Origin: Stichopus chloronotus
Taxonomy: Eukaryota; Echinodermata; Holothuroidea; Aspidochirotida; Stichopodidae
Assembly: GCA_021234535.1 (NCBI GenBank)
Contig: CM037830.1
Coordinates: 10,712,453 to 10,776,452, forward strand
Direction: 5' to 3'
DNA length: 64,000 bases
The notes beneath the pieces were generated by a model. The model saw only the letters and a list, made by a program, of their open reading frames with translations, was not told where the DNA came from and searched no databases. The position numbers were made by a program, and so were the translations under genes. Below are positions 36,485 to 46,662 of the stretch, piece by piece. The stretch's first letter is position 1. Each line of letters starts with the position of its first letter.

Positions 36485-36964
36485 AAGAATTCAGTTTACA
36501 TTTTAGATAATCAGGGGGAAACGAAATGTTCAATATATTTTACATCAATTTAGCTAGGCGTCATTGCGCGTTCTTTCGTAACGTCCGGTGCGCATTATCC
36601 GACAGTGCAGTTCGACGGTACGTGGTCCGGTTGTTATTTCGAGATAGTTTTTAATACAGTACAGTTGCGTTACATTGATGATTACTCCTAGATACGCAGT
36701 CACTAAACTAATATGCCTCTGATAAGTACAGATCATATCTACTCATACATATACTTACGTAAAATAAAACTGGAATTTGAAAATGCTATGTGTGTTGGGT
36801 ATTTTGTACGCAGTTGGGTAATCTCGGACACTTTGCAATATTAATTATGAGGACTTTAGATTTAAGATAGAAATTTAAATGATCTGTTAGTAATATTTAG
36901 ATATTTAACACGTAACACTGATTTTTTGGGGGGTGGCAGAAGTTTTTTTTTGGGGGGGGGGCTA

Positions 36965-37000
36965 GATGAGTGAAACTTTAAAAAGGCTGTTTCACTCATC
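36965..37000. repeat. Perfect 12-bp inverted repeat
   Basis: GATGAGTGAAAC (36965-36976) and its exact complement GTTTCACTCATC (36989-37000) are separated by 12 bases. It marks the left border of the segment shared with 52075-52340, where the arms have decayed. Confidence 0.8.
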
Positions 37001-37004
37001 ACTT

Positions 37005-37239
37005 AAAAGTGTTACTTGCCCTCCTTGATTTTAAATAGACTGTAATCATAAAATTATCCTTCACTGTGCCTTTTTCATTTATTCGTCTTTTGTAAGGTCA
37101 CTCCAACTTTTCCACTTCCCTGTCATTTCAGTTGAAGATGGATAAAAGGAAAAGATTTAGATGCTGAAGAAACAACACTTTTCAGAATCATGAAGAAACT
37201 CACCAAGTGGCAGACTAGAGCTACTTTAGTCCACGAAAT
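37005..37239 (+). repeat. Family E internal segment X, copy 1
   Basis: Matches 52075-52335 throughout. Shared phrases include TGACTGTAATCAYAAAATT, GTCTTTTGTAAGGTCAC, CATTTCAGTTGAAGATGGAT and GAAATCAGACTCAA. In the other copy the sequence continues directly into segment B, but here it stops at about 37239 and B resumes at about 48990, so about 11.75 kb has been inserted. Confidence 0.8.
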
Positions 37240-37254
37240 CAGACTCAATGTATG

Positions 37255-37345
37255 GATAATCGGTGGAGGGTGCAGGGTCAGTTTCGTGTGTCCGTCTTGC
37301 AATCAAAGGGTCCCCGGATCAAATCCCGGTGCAACCACTTGGAAA
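37255..37345 (+). repeat. tRNA-derived SINE head (probable)
   Basis: CGTCTTGCAATCAAAGGGTC followed by CCCGGATCAAATCCCGGTGC resembles the anticodon and T-arm half of a tRNA, with a B-box-like GGATCAAATCC. The A box is less clear (GTGCAGGGTCAG). The sequence after the tRNA-like part may continue on the far side of the large insertion (48645-48990). Confidence 0.45.
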
Positions 37346-37429
37346 ATTTCTGAGGATTCAAATTTGACTTGTTTAGTAAAGCTGTTTTCAGTGGTGCTGA
37401 GGGGGTTATCACTGAAAACTTAAACTAGT

Positions 37430-37690
37430 CACAGACGTCACTGACCATCGATTGCGTTAGTCCATAGATTGGTCAGTCGCTACGGACTAACCAAAGCTCA
37501 CCAAATTGGTCGGTGATATTAGTCCGTTAATTACCGATCAGTGATATTTCTTCACTGACTAGAATAGTTGAACGGACTAGAGTGAATAACATTGACGGAC
37601 AAGACAGTTTCGACGGACAAGTTTGACCGACTAACATTTTGGACTGACCAAACATACCGACTAGCGTTACCGACCAACACTCCCGACCAG
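37430..37690. repeat. Left subterminal hairpin/word array
   Basis: Words of the type TTAGTCCGTTA, GACGGACAAG, ACCGACTAAC and TTGGTCGGTGA alternate in both orientations through about 250 bp. The right array (48170-48615) uses the same core, AGTCGGT and its complement ACCGACT, but the left array is more diverged and few hairpins are perfect. Confidence 0.75.
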
Positions 37691-39029
37691 CAATTGGGCT
37701 ATCGTAAGCATGCTATAAATAGACCTTCTCAGGCCCAGAGCGTTGACCAGGCCTGTGGGGGAACTTGATATCAAATATTCACATATTGCAAATCGATGCG
37801 TCGTCGAATTAATGTTGGGACGATTCAACGTCCATCGACGTTGGGTCGACGTCAAGTCTTTTGCCGATGTCTTACTCGTTCGCTGATATGGAAATGAGCA
37901 CAGCCCCGGATGGACTAAACTTTTCACCAGTTTTCTCTCGAGTCATACGACACCCCTTTCCATCACGCCTACGGTACCTACCCGATTTTCTTTGGGGGAG
38001 GGGGAGCGAGGTTCTGTACGAATTCTGAAGACATCATTATTTATTAGTTGGTGACCCGAACTCTCTATCAGACGGACTAATGGATTGCCCTCCATGGAAT
38101 ATGAGTATTTTTTCCGTCTTCGCCCTCACAAGTAGCCCATAGGCCTAGGCCCACGCATACCGAAAAGTTAACGTATATTGATCGAGAGATTGGCATACCG
38201 CGCGTATCCTCACCACTACGGCTACTCATGCTGCAGTTCCCATTGACGCTCTTTGTCTCAGCCCCGAGTTTTAAGGCCTGCAAGTTTTGCCCGAATTGTT
38301 GAACCTTTGTCTTAATTTTGGGTGTCTAGCATGGGCGTCCGCAGAAAAAAAATTCAGGAGGGGGGCAAAAATTTCTTGGGGGCAAAAGGTCTGCAACACC
38401 ATGAGTTTGCGCGAAGCGCAAGAAAATTTTGGCCCGAAATGCCTACTAGATCGCTGGAAAGGCCATTTTAAAAGCCTATTTACCTCATATAAATAGGGAA
38501 AACACGTTTTGTTCGCTTTTTTTCTTTATTTTTATACGTTTTTTCAAATTTTTGATTTTCCAGGGGGGGGGGGGGAGTGCCAGTCAGTTGTCCATATTTG
38601 GAATTGCTTGTCATAGGTTGTTATGAGGCAGTTCTCAAGAATCGGGCCATAACGATATGAACTTTGAACTCTTGAATGCAGGCTTTGAGAGGCTAGTAAA
38701 TCTGTTCGATTTTTTCCATGCACAGATAAGATAGTTGCCCCATCAGCGTCAACAACACCAAATATTCACATACCAAATATCTGCATTAGTCTTATTGTAA
38801 TTGGTGTAAGATGCAATAATGTGACCACTTCTTCTTTCTGGAAACGGTGACACATCCACAGGAGCGGACAATACTTCACCACGCAACGCATTTGAACTTT
38901 TCAAGTCACAGCAGCTTCACCATGGACTGTTGAAAAGATGGATCACTGGATAAGACTTCCCGCCTTGTCCGCTCCCCCACGTGCCCTTGCGTGAGTTTTT
39001 TTTTTTTCATAGTATAGCGAGGGGGAATG
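37691..39029. other. Non-coding, with a dispersed G-rich repeat
   Basis: Around 38325-38580 is a common-looking dispersed repeat with TGGGCGTCCGCAG, GGGGGGCAAAAATTTCTTGG and GCGCGAAGCGCAAG followed by an 18-G run. A related G-rich style occurs at 35865-35905 and 36925-36962. Frames inside are not genes. Confidence 0.5.
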
Positions 39030-39560
39030 TCAATTGCACTGACCAATCAGTTTCTTGGAAATAGGCCGCGCCCCTAATTCCAAAATAACAGCTTTTGGAC
39101 CCTTTTTTCGTAATTCTGACACCTGATTATGAAAGAACGGGTTAAGAATACCACCACCGCCGTAATCCTAGACCCAGCCCCCTAACCATGATTTTAAAAC
39201 AAATTTAAAAATTTGCGAAAAACCGATTTTCCCCTCGCTGACGTACGAATAAAAAACTAGCCTCCCGCGCGCGGCATAGATCTACATGTATGCATCCGGG
39301 ATATACCCCTGAGCTGTACTGTCCGCACGTACACACACGTACACACGTACGTACGTTGATCTGTGTGATTTCAAATAACGGCGTATATACCGTACCACCA
39401 CGTTTGATAGAAATATAATCATAACGCGTACGACAAGCGTCGTTTCAACGAACGTTAGAACGAGTGGAGTTTGAATCTTCTAATATCCGAAGGATCGTAA
39501 TCAGTACTGATTCTAATTCATCAGATCATATTACCAGACAACACAACCTCGGTGGTCACG
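39030..39560 (+). promoter_or_regulatory. Candidate promoter and 5' UTR of the zinc-finger gene
   Basis: The 530 bp upstream of the candidate start codon are less AT-rich and contain an inverted-CCAAT/CCAAT-type site (GACCAATCAG at about 39041), a GC box (GGCCGCGCCCC at about 39065) and CpG-containing words (CCCGCGCGCGGC, ACGTACGTACG). No clear TATA box was seen. It is supported only by position and composition. Confidence 0.3.
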
Positions 39561-39586
39561 ATGGATAATAATGAGGAGACTGTTGT
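39561..39586 (+). CDS. Zinc-finger/SAMD3-like gene, candidate first coding exon
   Basis: ATG GAT AAT AAT GAG GAG ACT GTT GT, then a GTAAGT donor. It encodes MDNNEETV plus two bases. If spliced to the acceptor at 41953-41954 the split codon becomes Val and the protein continues directly into the first C2H2 zinc finger (VCSSCEF...). The frame fits exactly, which supports the join, but there is no transcript to confirm it. An alternative start is the ATG at 41944 inside the next exon's upstream sequence, giving MAYSCSSC. Confidence 0.45.
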
Positions 39587-41954
39587 GTAAGTCGATTATT
39601 TTTAAATCTGAATTTCCATTCTTGTCTGTGTCGGACATGTACATAGGCCTGGCTAGTAAATTTGTACACACTAACGTTAGGCTACTTCGCCTAGCCTAGG
39701 CTATAGTCGAATAGGACATTCTTAAAACAGGCACAGTACTGTACAGTACATGTTCTCTCACAGGGCTTCTGAGAAGTTGCATTACAGCCTAAAGTTAACA
39801 ACTTACAGGCGACAACTGCATTTCATCATTTACTTTTATAGCCTAGGCCACAACAATGAAAGTCGCAGTTTACCGCCCACCTCCTGCGTCTTCGTTGACC
39901 TACCTACATTTCTCATAATAGCTAATCACAACGTCTTCACCTTTATTCAGCAAATGGGTGATTTTCTAAATAAGGGTACCAATGACAAAAATACACTTTC
40001 AAAGGCTTCTGCCGTGCAAGCGTAATTTTGATTGTTTTTATTTTGTCACAATAACGTCGAGTATTACCACAACATTTGTATCATGGTCATAAATCCTCAA
40101 GATTTGGGGAAAATAAGCACCAAAAGTGGCCATTTTCGGGCCAAAAATTATGACATTTAAAGATACGATTTGAAAATTTAGATTTCCCCTTGTTTAATGG
40201 CTTGTTTTGTATAGAGTTCAACATGAATTGAAATCAGCATACAAATTATGACAACCAAGCACAAGCTCAATAAAAAATGTTGACATTTAATTGATTGAAG
40301 AAAATTGATCACAGAGGTTTTCGTGTAAACTTTTGTGTCACACTTTATGCGTGAAACTTTCCTACTCCTTTTCCAATATTATAGCTCTAGTTGGGTTCTG
40401 TAATCCTCTCCAGTAGTTTGAAAATTGTTAAGGCCTTGGCACTCAGGCTGTTTCAAGCAGTAAACAATATGGAGAGAAATTTCAACATAAATACAAATAC
40501 AAGATCATTTTCAATTTTGAAGACTAGTTTGGCGTCCCACTAAAAGTTTACGATGTGAAAATTGACCTTGAAACCAAAGTTATGTACTAAAGTTCGAACT
40601 CTCAAATGTCTTGTTAAATTTCACCATCTTAAAGGGCAAATGCAGTCACCCCAATTTGAACAAGGATAGTAGTCTACACTAGTTTGTGAATGGCCCTTGC
40701 CAATCATATGAGATGATGTGACAACATGTTTTTTACTGAATTGTGAAATTTACAAGAAGTAATACCTTGGTTTACCTTGAATGTTGAATATTTAAGTCCT
40801 AAAATATCCTGAAAGCTTCTTGGAAGAAAAATAAAAAGGAAACTACAAAATTTAGTTGTTAGTTCAACATAATTTTGGGGCGACTGCTCTTGACCTTTAA
40901 TGTGACATACAGTAACTGACATTTGACATGCCCTTTGTGAAATTTTACTGGCTGCTTTAAAATTTGAAATATTAGGAAGTCTAGTTTTGGTGTCCCCCGT
41001 ACTTCTTTACACGGGAAACAAATGTTTTCGTACCACACAATTAAGATAAACCATGCATTGAGAAATGAATGTTTTTTTTTGCTTCAAAATATTAAAATTA
41101 TTTATATAATACCCTTAAATGCTCTGAAAAAGACATATTTATGGAATTAATGTGAGAAATGTAACTTGGTGTCACAATTTACACATGAAATATATTTTTC
41201 CCCAAATAAGGCCATTTTGTGAATGTAAATAATTCATCTTCCCTTGATTGGAACTTAACCTCCTCCTCAGTTTTCAGGAAATTAGTATAAGACAAATGAA
41301 ATAACTGTCCCATAGAAAAAGAAACATAAAAAGTGAATTTCATGCCAAAAATGGCATGTCACAACTTGGTACCCCCAAAAAGAAAATCACCCAAATATAA
41401 CAATCCTGCCATCTGCTGCAAGATTTGAAGACAGTGGAAGCATGTATAGGCCTACAACGTTATCCAGGGTTGGTCGATTTAAATGAAGTTGATTCTGTTT
41501 TCTATAATTTTGAAGAAAAGTCAGCTAGCCTGGGAGTTTACCTTTGTGGCTTTTGAAATGTTGGCCGATTACACATATAATTCTGATTTTTTTCAACAGA
41601 TCCCAGTGGTACATTGGTAGCCGAGTTTGCAGTACAGTAGAACAGTAGCAATCCACCATGTTCATTTTGAGCCTATTTTGTCATTCAGGTGTTCAGGCTG
41701 ATGTATGGCTACACCATCAAATCTAGAAACACTGTAATTTCACAACGTCACTGGTCACATGAAGTATTTCCTAGTTTGTTTGATTGTCTAATCTTCAAGT
41801 GTGCTTTAGTGGTTCCATTTGTTCACTAATGTCACTGTTACATGTTCTTGTGCACCACTGCCTTGTAATTGTTTTGGAAGCATGTCTAACTCACAGTATA
41901 GTCTATGAATATTATCAATGTTTTTTTCCTTCACACTGGAGAAATGGCATATAG
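39587..41954 (+). other. Probable first intron of the zinc-finger gene
   Basis: Begins with a strong donor (GTAAGT) and ends TTTTTTTCCTTCACAC...CATATAG, although a closer AG exists at 41938-41939. AT-rich with no repeats recognised. Confidence 0.35.
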
Positions 41955-42684
41955 CTGTTCAAGTTGTGAGTTTCTCACTCCAGAATTTGAAATCCCTATC
42001 AAGCACTACAGATATCAGCATGTAAATGAACCAAATTTCAAGATTGTGTGTGGTATAGATGGCTGTACAAAGAGATACTCAAACGTTCGTGTATTCAGAC
42101 GGCATATCAGGCAAAAACATGAAATTTGGTATGGAGGGCAGGCTCCCAATGATCACATTGTTGGAGGTGGTGATGTAGCTGACCTTGGTCAACCAGACGA
42201 AGTTCAACCAGACCAAGGTGGACAACCTGTACATGCAAATGTGCCAGTTGCAGCAAGGGAAATTGAATTTGATGCTGTTGCAGAGGCTTCAATGTTTCTA
42301 ATGAGGTTAAGGGAGGTACACAAAACTCCACAAGCTGCTTGTTCACTTGTCGCAAACGAGTTTGTTGATCTGCTCAAACATCAAAGACAAAGTATGGAAC
42401 AGGAACTCTATAGTTTGTCGGTACGATCTGGTACAAATCCTGATCTCCTAAATGAGTTTGGTTTGGTAGAATTGTTCCAAGAGAGTGAACTAGAGAATGC
42501 TTTCAGTGTGTTTTCCCATGCCAGAAACCTTCATAAATACATGAAGGAAACACATTCGGTAGTTGAACCATGTGAATATGTTCTTGGTAGGGACGCTGAG
42601 AGTGGCAAAGAACATACAGTGCAGTATGTTCCCATCCTTCAAACTCTGGTGGCATTGTTACAGTTGGATGACATTCTTGGGGAA
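41955..42684 (+). CDS. Zinc-finger/SAMD3-like gene, C2H2 exon
   Basis: This exon encodes two C2H2 zinc fingers at the start: C-x2-C-x12-H-x4-H (CSSCEF...HYRYQH), then C-x4-C-x12-H-x4-H (CGIDGC...HIRQKH). A Pro/Gly/Gln-rich linker follows. Next comes an alpha-helical segment (VAEASMFLMRLREVHKTPQA to LVANEFVDLL) and the motif QYVPILQTLVALLQLDDILG. The last two resemble the N-terminal part of multi-copy fish and invertebrate proteins that are usually linked to transposons, where 'YVPIL.tL..LL....v..ev' precedes a transposase-like core. The frame stays open to 42828; a donor at 42685 (GTATAT, phase 0) would fit the next exon, but it is not certain. The transposase core normally expected next is not seen. 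Confidence 0.75.
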
Positions 42685-43179
42685 GTATATGGTGGCCATT
42701 CGAGCTGCCAGGAGGCAACTATTCCATCCTTCTCCCAGTACCATTATTTTACGTCCCCATCCGATGGACACCAGCATACTCCAAAACAAAATGAGGGGGA
42801 GAGATTTTATTTTTCAATTCTCGCCTGAAGCTATTCTTTACAGCTGACTGCCAAAAGCCAGTGGAAAAAAATGACAATTTCCCGGCAAGCTAAGCAAATT
42901 TTCCCTCCAGGATATCAAGATTTCACAACAATTTCTTATGCGTTTCTTTATTTTAGCAAGAAAAATTTCCCTCTACATACCAAATTTCCCTGCAAGGAGC
43001 TTCCCATACTCCTGTTTTGTTCCAGCTTTGCTGCCGAGAACTACTGCAAAACCTTGAAACGATCCCCACTAATGCTCATGCACTGCACCAAAGCAGGACC
43101 AGCAACTTAAGAAGATGTACCAGGAACATGTAAAACACAAACTGCAAGTGCAGTCACGTCTGACTAAGACTCAACCCAG

Positions 43180-43260
43180 GGATCAGCTGGAATTGATCTT
43201 GGGATCTCTTGCATGCAGAGCGAATGCTGATACCACCCGGCCATTCTCCCACCAGTCTTG
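43180..43260 (-). repeat. tRNA(Ala)-like SINE head
   Basis: On the minus strand the segment reads TGGCCGGGTGGTATCAGC (an A-box-like start), then CTCTGCATGCAAGAGATCCC, then AAGATCAATTCC (B-box-like). The middle closely resembles the anticodon-to-variable-loop part of tRNA-Ala (TTTGCATGCAAGAGGTCCC). It lacks a proper acceptor stem, so it is a SINE promoter region rather than a working tRNA. It sits in an intron of the zinc-finger gene, inside the large element. Confidence 0.55.
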
Positions 43261-43356
43261 GGATACTGATTTTTTCTCTTTACCTTACTAGGAATGTCTG
43301 AATTTTATACAATATCTATTATTCAATGCAAATTTAATTCCTTTTCATCTGTGCAG

Positions 43357-43535
43357 CTCTCTGAAGAAATGCAGAGAGTGAAGGAGGATTCTGTGCCCCT
43401 AATGAAGCATATCTCAGTGGGTTTGGAGAAGTACAGCCTGACCTTGCTGCGGAAGGCTCGAGGGAGGAGGACTACTCGTAAGTTTCTCCAGGAGATAGTG
43501 GAAGCGATTCCACTCTACCAAGAAGAAGAGGGAAG
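43357..43535 (+). CDS. Zinc-finger/SAMD3-like gene, middle exon
   Basis: The acceptor CTTTTCATCTGTGCAG and donor GTAAGG flank 179 nt (phase 0 in, phase 2 out). The protein is helical and basic: LSEEMQRVKEDSVPLMKHIS, then KYSLTLLRKARGRRTTRKFL, ending LYQEEEG plus a split Arg or Ser. Codon content and splice sites are convincing. I recognise no domain by itself. It probably belongs to the same gene as the flanking exons, because strand and order agree; however, the next exon needs phase 1, so one small exon (length 2 modulo 3) is missing or the model is wrong. Confidence 0.65.
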
Positions 43536-44042
43536 GTAAGGAGAATTATATAATGTCTAATTATATTTTTTTGTTTATTGGACGATATCTGGTCACATGA
43601 TGTTGATTGAAAGTGTTATTCCATGATTGTGCAGACAATCCCCATAAATAAGTGCTAATCAACGACCGTGCAAGTAATGCTGTGTTCCTTTGATCTCATA
43701 TGGACCATTATCACCGCTGGTGAATTGCATTCCAAGGAAACAAGTCGTGACTATCGTAGGGTGCGCATTGCTCGCTCTAGACATGTATTAGCGATGTTGA
43801 GAATGTTACGTCTCGTTTTCAAAGATTCTTCAAATAAAACACAAAACTAATTTGCGATAAATTTCCCGTAATTGAAATACTGTATTGCCGGTGGTGCGGG
43901 AATTTACACGGGGCCGTTTCCCTTCGTTTGTTCATGACCAACGCCCTACGTAACAGCGCAGGCAATGCACTGGCCTTGCATTAGGTATTACACACTGTAT
44001 TTGGTGTGATTCGTAGGTGAATGAAAGGCTAAACAACGATGA

Positions 44043-44172
44043 ACCGTGCATTAATTACAGGATAATGCACGAGCGCGGGCTTAACGAAGCGATGCACGAG
44101 GGCGAAGCCTGAGTGCATCCAGCGCAAGGATTAACCTGTGCGAGTGAATTATCCTGTACTTAATGCACAGGT
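44043..44172. repeat. Fold-back element (130 bp)
   Basis: The left arm ACCGTGCATTAATTACAGGA continues to TAATGCAC. The right arm is GTGAATTATCCTGTACTTAA continuing TGCACAGGT. They are inverted with about three differences over 28 bp. The spacer repeats GCACGAG and GAGCG-type words. Similar 'ATAATGCACGAGCG' palindromes are widespread in animal genomes. It lies in an intron of the zinc-finger gene. Confidence 0.75.
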
Positions 44173-45534
44173 CCAGAGTTGTACCTTGTTCATTCAAATA
44201 CAACAATTTTTTTCATTCAATTGACCGTGGGTCGGTGATTTTACTCTTAATTAATTTACCGTGCGTTGATCCATTTACCGTGGGTTAACCAGAGGATCAA
44301 CCACGGTTTCCCAACCCGCAATTGACCAATAGGAGTTGAGTATTATTACCAAGCCTGAGTTTCCATCTTTCCAGTTGCTACAGTACGTACACCAAATCAT
44401 GGCACAGTGTTATCCGCAAGCTTTCGAGAGGCAACTGCGTGCGTCTAAGAGCCAGGAGCTCTGGTTAACAAAAAATTCTGGTTGGTGTTTGCTAATCTTG
44501 TTATTTTTAGAAATTGCTGTCGTGCCCTTATTGAAAATTGAAAATGGCCGTAATGCCCCAACTAATGGCCTTGGTGCCCTCAAAAATGGAAACTGAGCGA
44601 AGGCCAAATGGCCATGCCCCTTGAGATCTGAAGGTCGAGGCCTGCTATTGCACTCCAAAACATTATCTGTATAATATTCAACTGGTAATTTGTTTGAGCA
44701 GCATCCAACTGTACATAGGTGTGGTAATTCACAAGTATTATTTTGCTCTATAAACATCAATATGTCACATTCTTCCTTATTCAGTTTGTTCAATCAACAA
44801 TTTCAAGTGAAGGTTATTTTATTTCTACAAGTTCAGGATGTCACTGATGGCTCTGTGAACCTACTCTACCTGGCAGAGTTGTAATTGCTACATCACTCCA
44901 CAAAAGCTCCGTACTTTCCCTCTGAATGGCTTGCACACATCATGTTGAATATTCAATAGCCTGGACTGCAGTCCTATGTGGCTGTTAAACACATTCGTGA
45001 CACTCAAGGGAAAATTTGGTCCTACTCACAACAAACAAAAGCTTGTTAGATGAATCCATTAGCATTGTTCATGATGACTGACCTTAGCTGCTGTTTTTAG
45101 ATTTTCGACATATTCCTTAAAATGACTGTATCCATCATCGGAAAACATACCACTGATGCCAGTGATTGACTCTCTGCAGGTATATGTGATATACCATTCA
45201 TTTACCTCCCATGTGCAGTTCTACGTAGTCATTCGTAAGCTGAATGGCATTGTTTGGTATTTAAATAAATTAAACATCCACCCTTGTAGCTTCATATCAG
45301 TTGTCTTTGAGTTGGGTTCTGAAGACTTGAAAGATATGCCATAATGGGTGGCAATTGTTCTAGGAATATGTTCAGAAAGTTAACTTTGTCTCTGTGTGAC
45401 TTAAATGGAGATGAGAAGAAATTCCTAGTCTACTCTATTTGCCTTATTTTAATAGGCAAAAAATAGTTCAATATTCTGGAAAACAGGAGGGCCATTCTTT
45501 TTATGTAACACAAACTTCATTTTCTCTGTTGTAG

Positions 45535-45620
45535 ATGCAAGACTGGCAGCAGCATTTCTTTCCATCCCTGGATTGTTCCAAGAGCGCATCACAGATATCT
45601 TCATCCCAGTTACCAAAAGT
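45535..45620 (+). CDS. Zinc-finger/SAMD3-like gene, penultimate exon
   Basis: The acceptor TTTTCTCTGTTGTAG and donor GTAAGT flank 86 nt. Read with phase 1 in and phase 0 out it gives ARLAAAFLSIPGLFQERITD and then IFIPVTKS. This resembles the 'r..al.aLp.fL.E....ff' stretch of the C-terminal region in fish SAMD3-like proteins. The exit phase matches the last exon exactly. The other open frame (RCKTGSSISF...) has no such similarity. Confidence 0.7.
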
Positions 45621-46368
45621 GTAAGTATTCAAATGTGAGCTATGAACATCGTGCAGATTAAGTTCAAAGGATTCTGTAAGGGTTGAACAAGTGTACTCGC
45701 TACATCTGTTTAAACCAAGCGGCTCCAAAAATCTTCACATGTAACCTTGGAATTAAGCAAATAACCATGTCTTCAGCTGGACCTAAATTGTGGCGGAGTT
45801 GCACGAAACTGAATTTCTCTTGGGAGCTCATTGCACAGGCGGGGCACACAGACGGTGAAGACACAGCCACCAAATTTTTTGCATCTGGACCTAGGAACAT
45901 CCAAATTCATCTTACTGTTAGTTCCTAGTAATTCACTACGATATGCGGGGCTCCATCATTCAGACACTTCCACACAGTCATGAGGATTGTAAGCTTGACA
46001 TGTAAGACAATTGGGAGCCAGTCTAATTTTTCTAGACAACACCTCACCTCAGACATGTTACAGGAGTGTCATGTTGTATGGTAGCTCCAAAACCTGTACA
46101 GACAAGGTGGAATACCTGACTCGACTGTAGAGATTGGGCCATTTTTGCTTCCTTGTGGGACAACAAAACATGAATCTTTTGGGGGATGGGTATTTGTCAC
46201 CTTTCCTGATCTTTAATTCCCTTGGTGACAAGTAGCTCTTGCACCACTCCAGACAGTCACCCAATACCCCGACAGGGTTCTGTGCAGTACCTGTTCAAAT
46301 AACACCTGGCCATAAGCAGTTCTAGTGTCAACCACATGTCTGCATGTTTTTTTGTTTTGTTTTTTCAG

Positions 46369-46662
46369 ACGGAAATTGCAACTCATCTGGGGATGGATGG
46401 CTCGACACCATTCACAAGCGAGCAGTTCAGTCTAGTGATCGACGGACTTGTGGTCGCCCAATCATCCACAATTTTGGGAGCTGCCACCACCTGGATTGAG
46501 GCATTCTATGTTTTCAATCTGGGCTATCCGACCCCTGTAAGCAAGTCACTGACTTTCCTGCAGCAGATAGTCTTGAACATTGATGCCAAGCTCCCGATGT
46601 CAAAGACAATGAGATTGAAGGTGAATGAGCTAAACGCTGCACAATGTGCAGGGCTGGCCTAG
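46369..46662 (+). CDS. Zinc-finger/SAMD3-like gene, last exon
   Basis: A strong acceptor (TTTTGTTTTTTCAG) opens 98 codons in phase 0, ending in TAG at 46660-46662. Key segments are FSLVIDGLVVAQSSTILGAA, then WIEAFYVFNLGYPTPVSKS, then LTFLQQIVLNIDAKL. These match the conserved C-terminus of the multi-copy SAMD3-like proteins of fish and invertebrates ('..vv.d...lp.af.vlfgL.YaLnl.YPk....tf.FiQ.v.l.l'). The function of that domain is not known to me. Its combination with C2H2 fingers inside a transposon-like unit suggests an element-encoded DNA-binding protein. Confidence 0.8.
   Translation, partial: TEIATHLGMDGSTPFTSEQFSLVIDGLVVAQSSTILGAATTWIEAFYVFNLGYPTPVSKSLTFLQQIVLNIDAKLPMSKTMRLKVNELNAAQCAGLA

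Noticed and set aside
37255..37345. Functional tRNA gene
   Set aside because: Only the 3' half is tRNA-like; no acceptor stem pairs and the A box is poor, so a SINE head is more likely.
42690..42847. Alternative-frame continuation of the zinc-finger exon
   Set aside because: Neither the in-frame tail to 42828 nor the other frames resemble the family sequence expected after the YVPIL motif.
43180..43260. Functional tRNA-Ala gene
   Set aside because: The acceptor and D stems do not pair; only the internal promoter and anticodon region are preserved.
44375..44460. Missing exon of the zinc-finger gene (YVHQIMAQCYPQAFERQL frame)
   Set aside because: It has acceptor-like sequence but its phase does not join exon 43357-43535 to exon 45535-45620 in any reading I tried.
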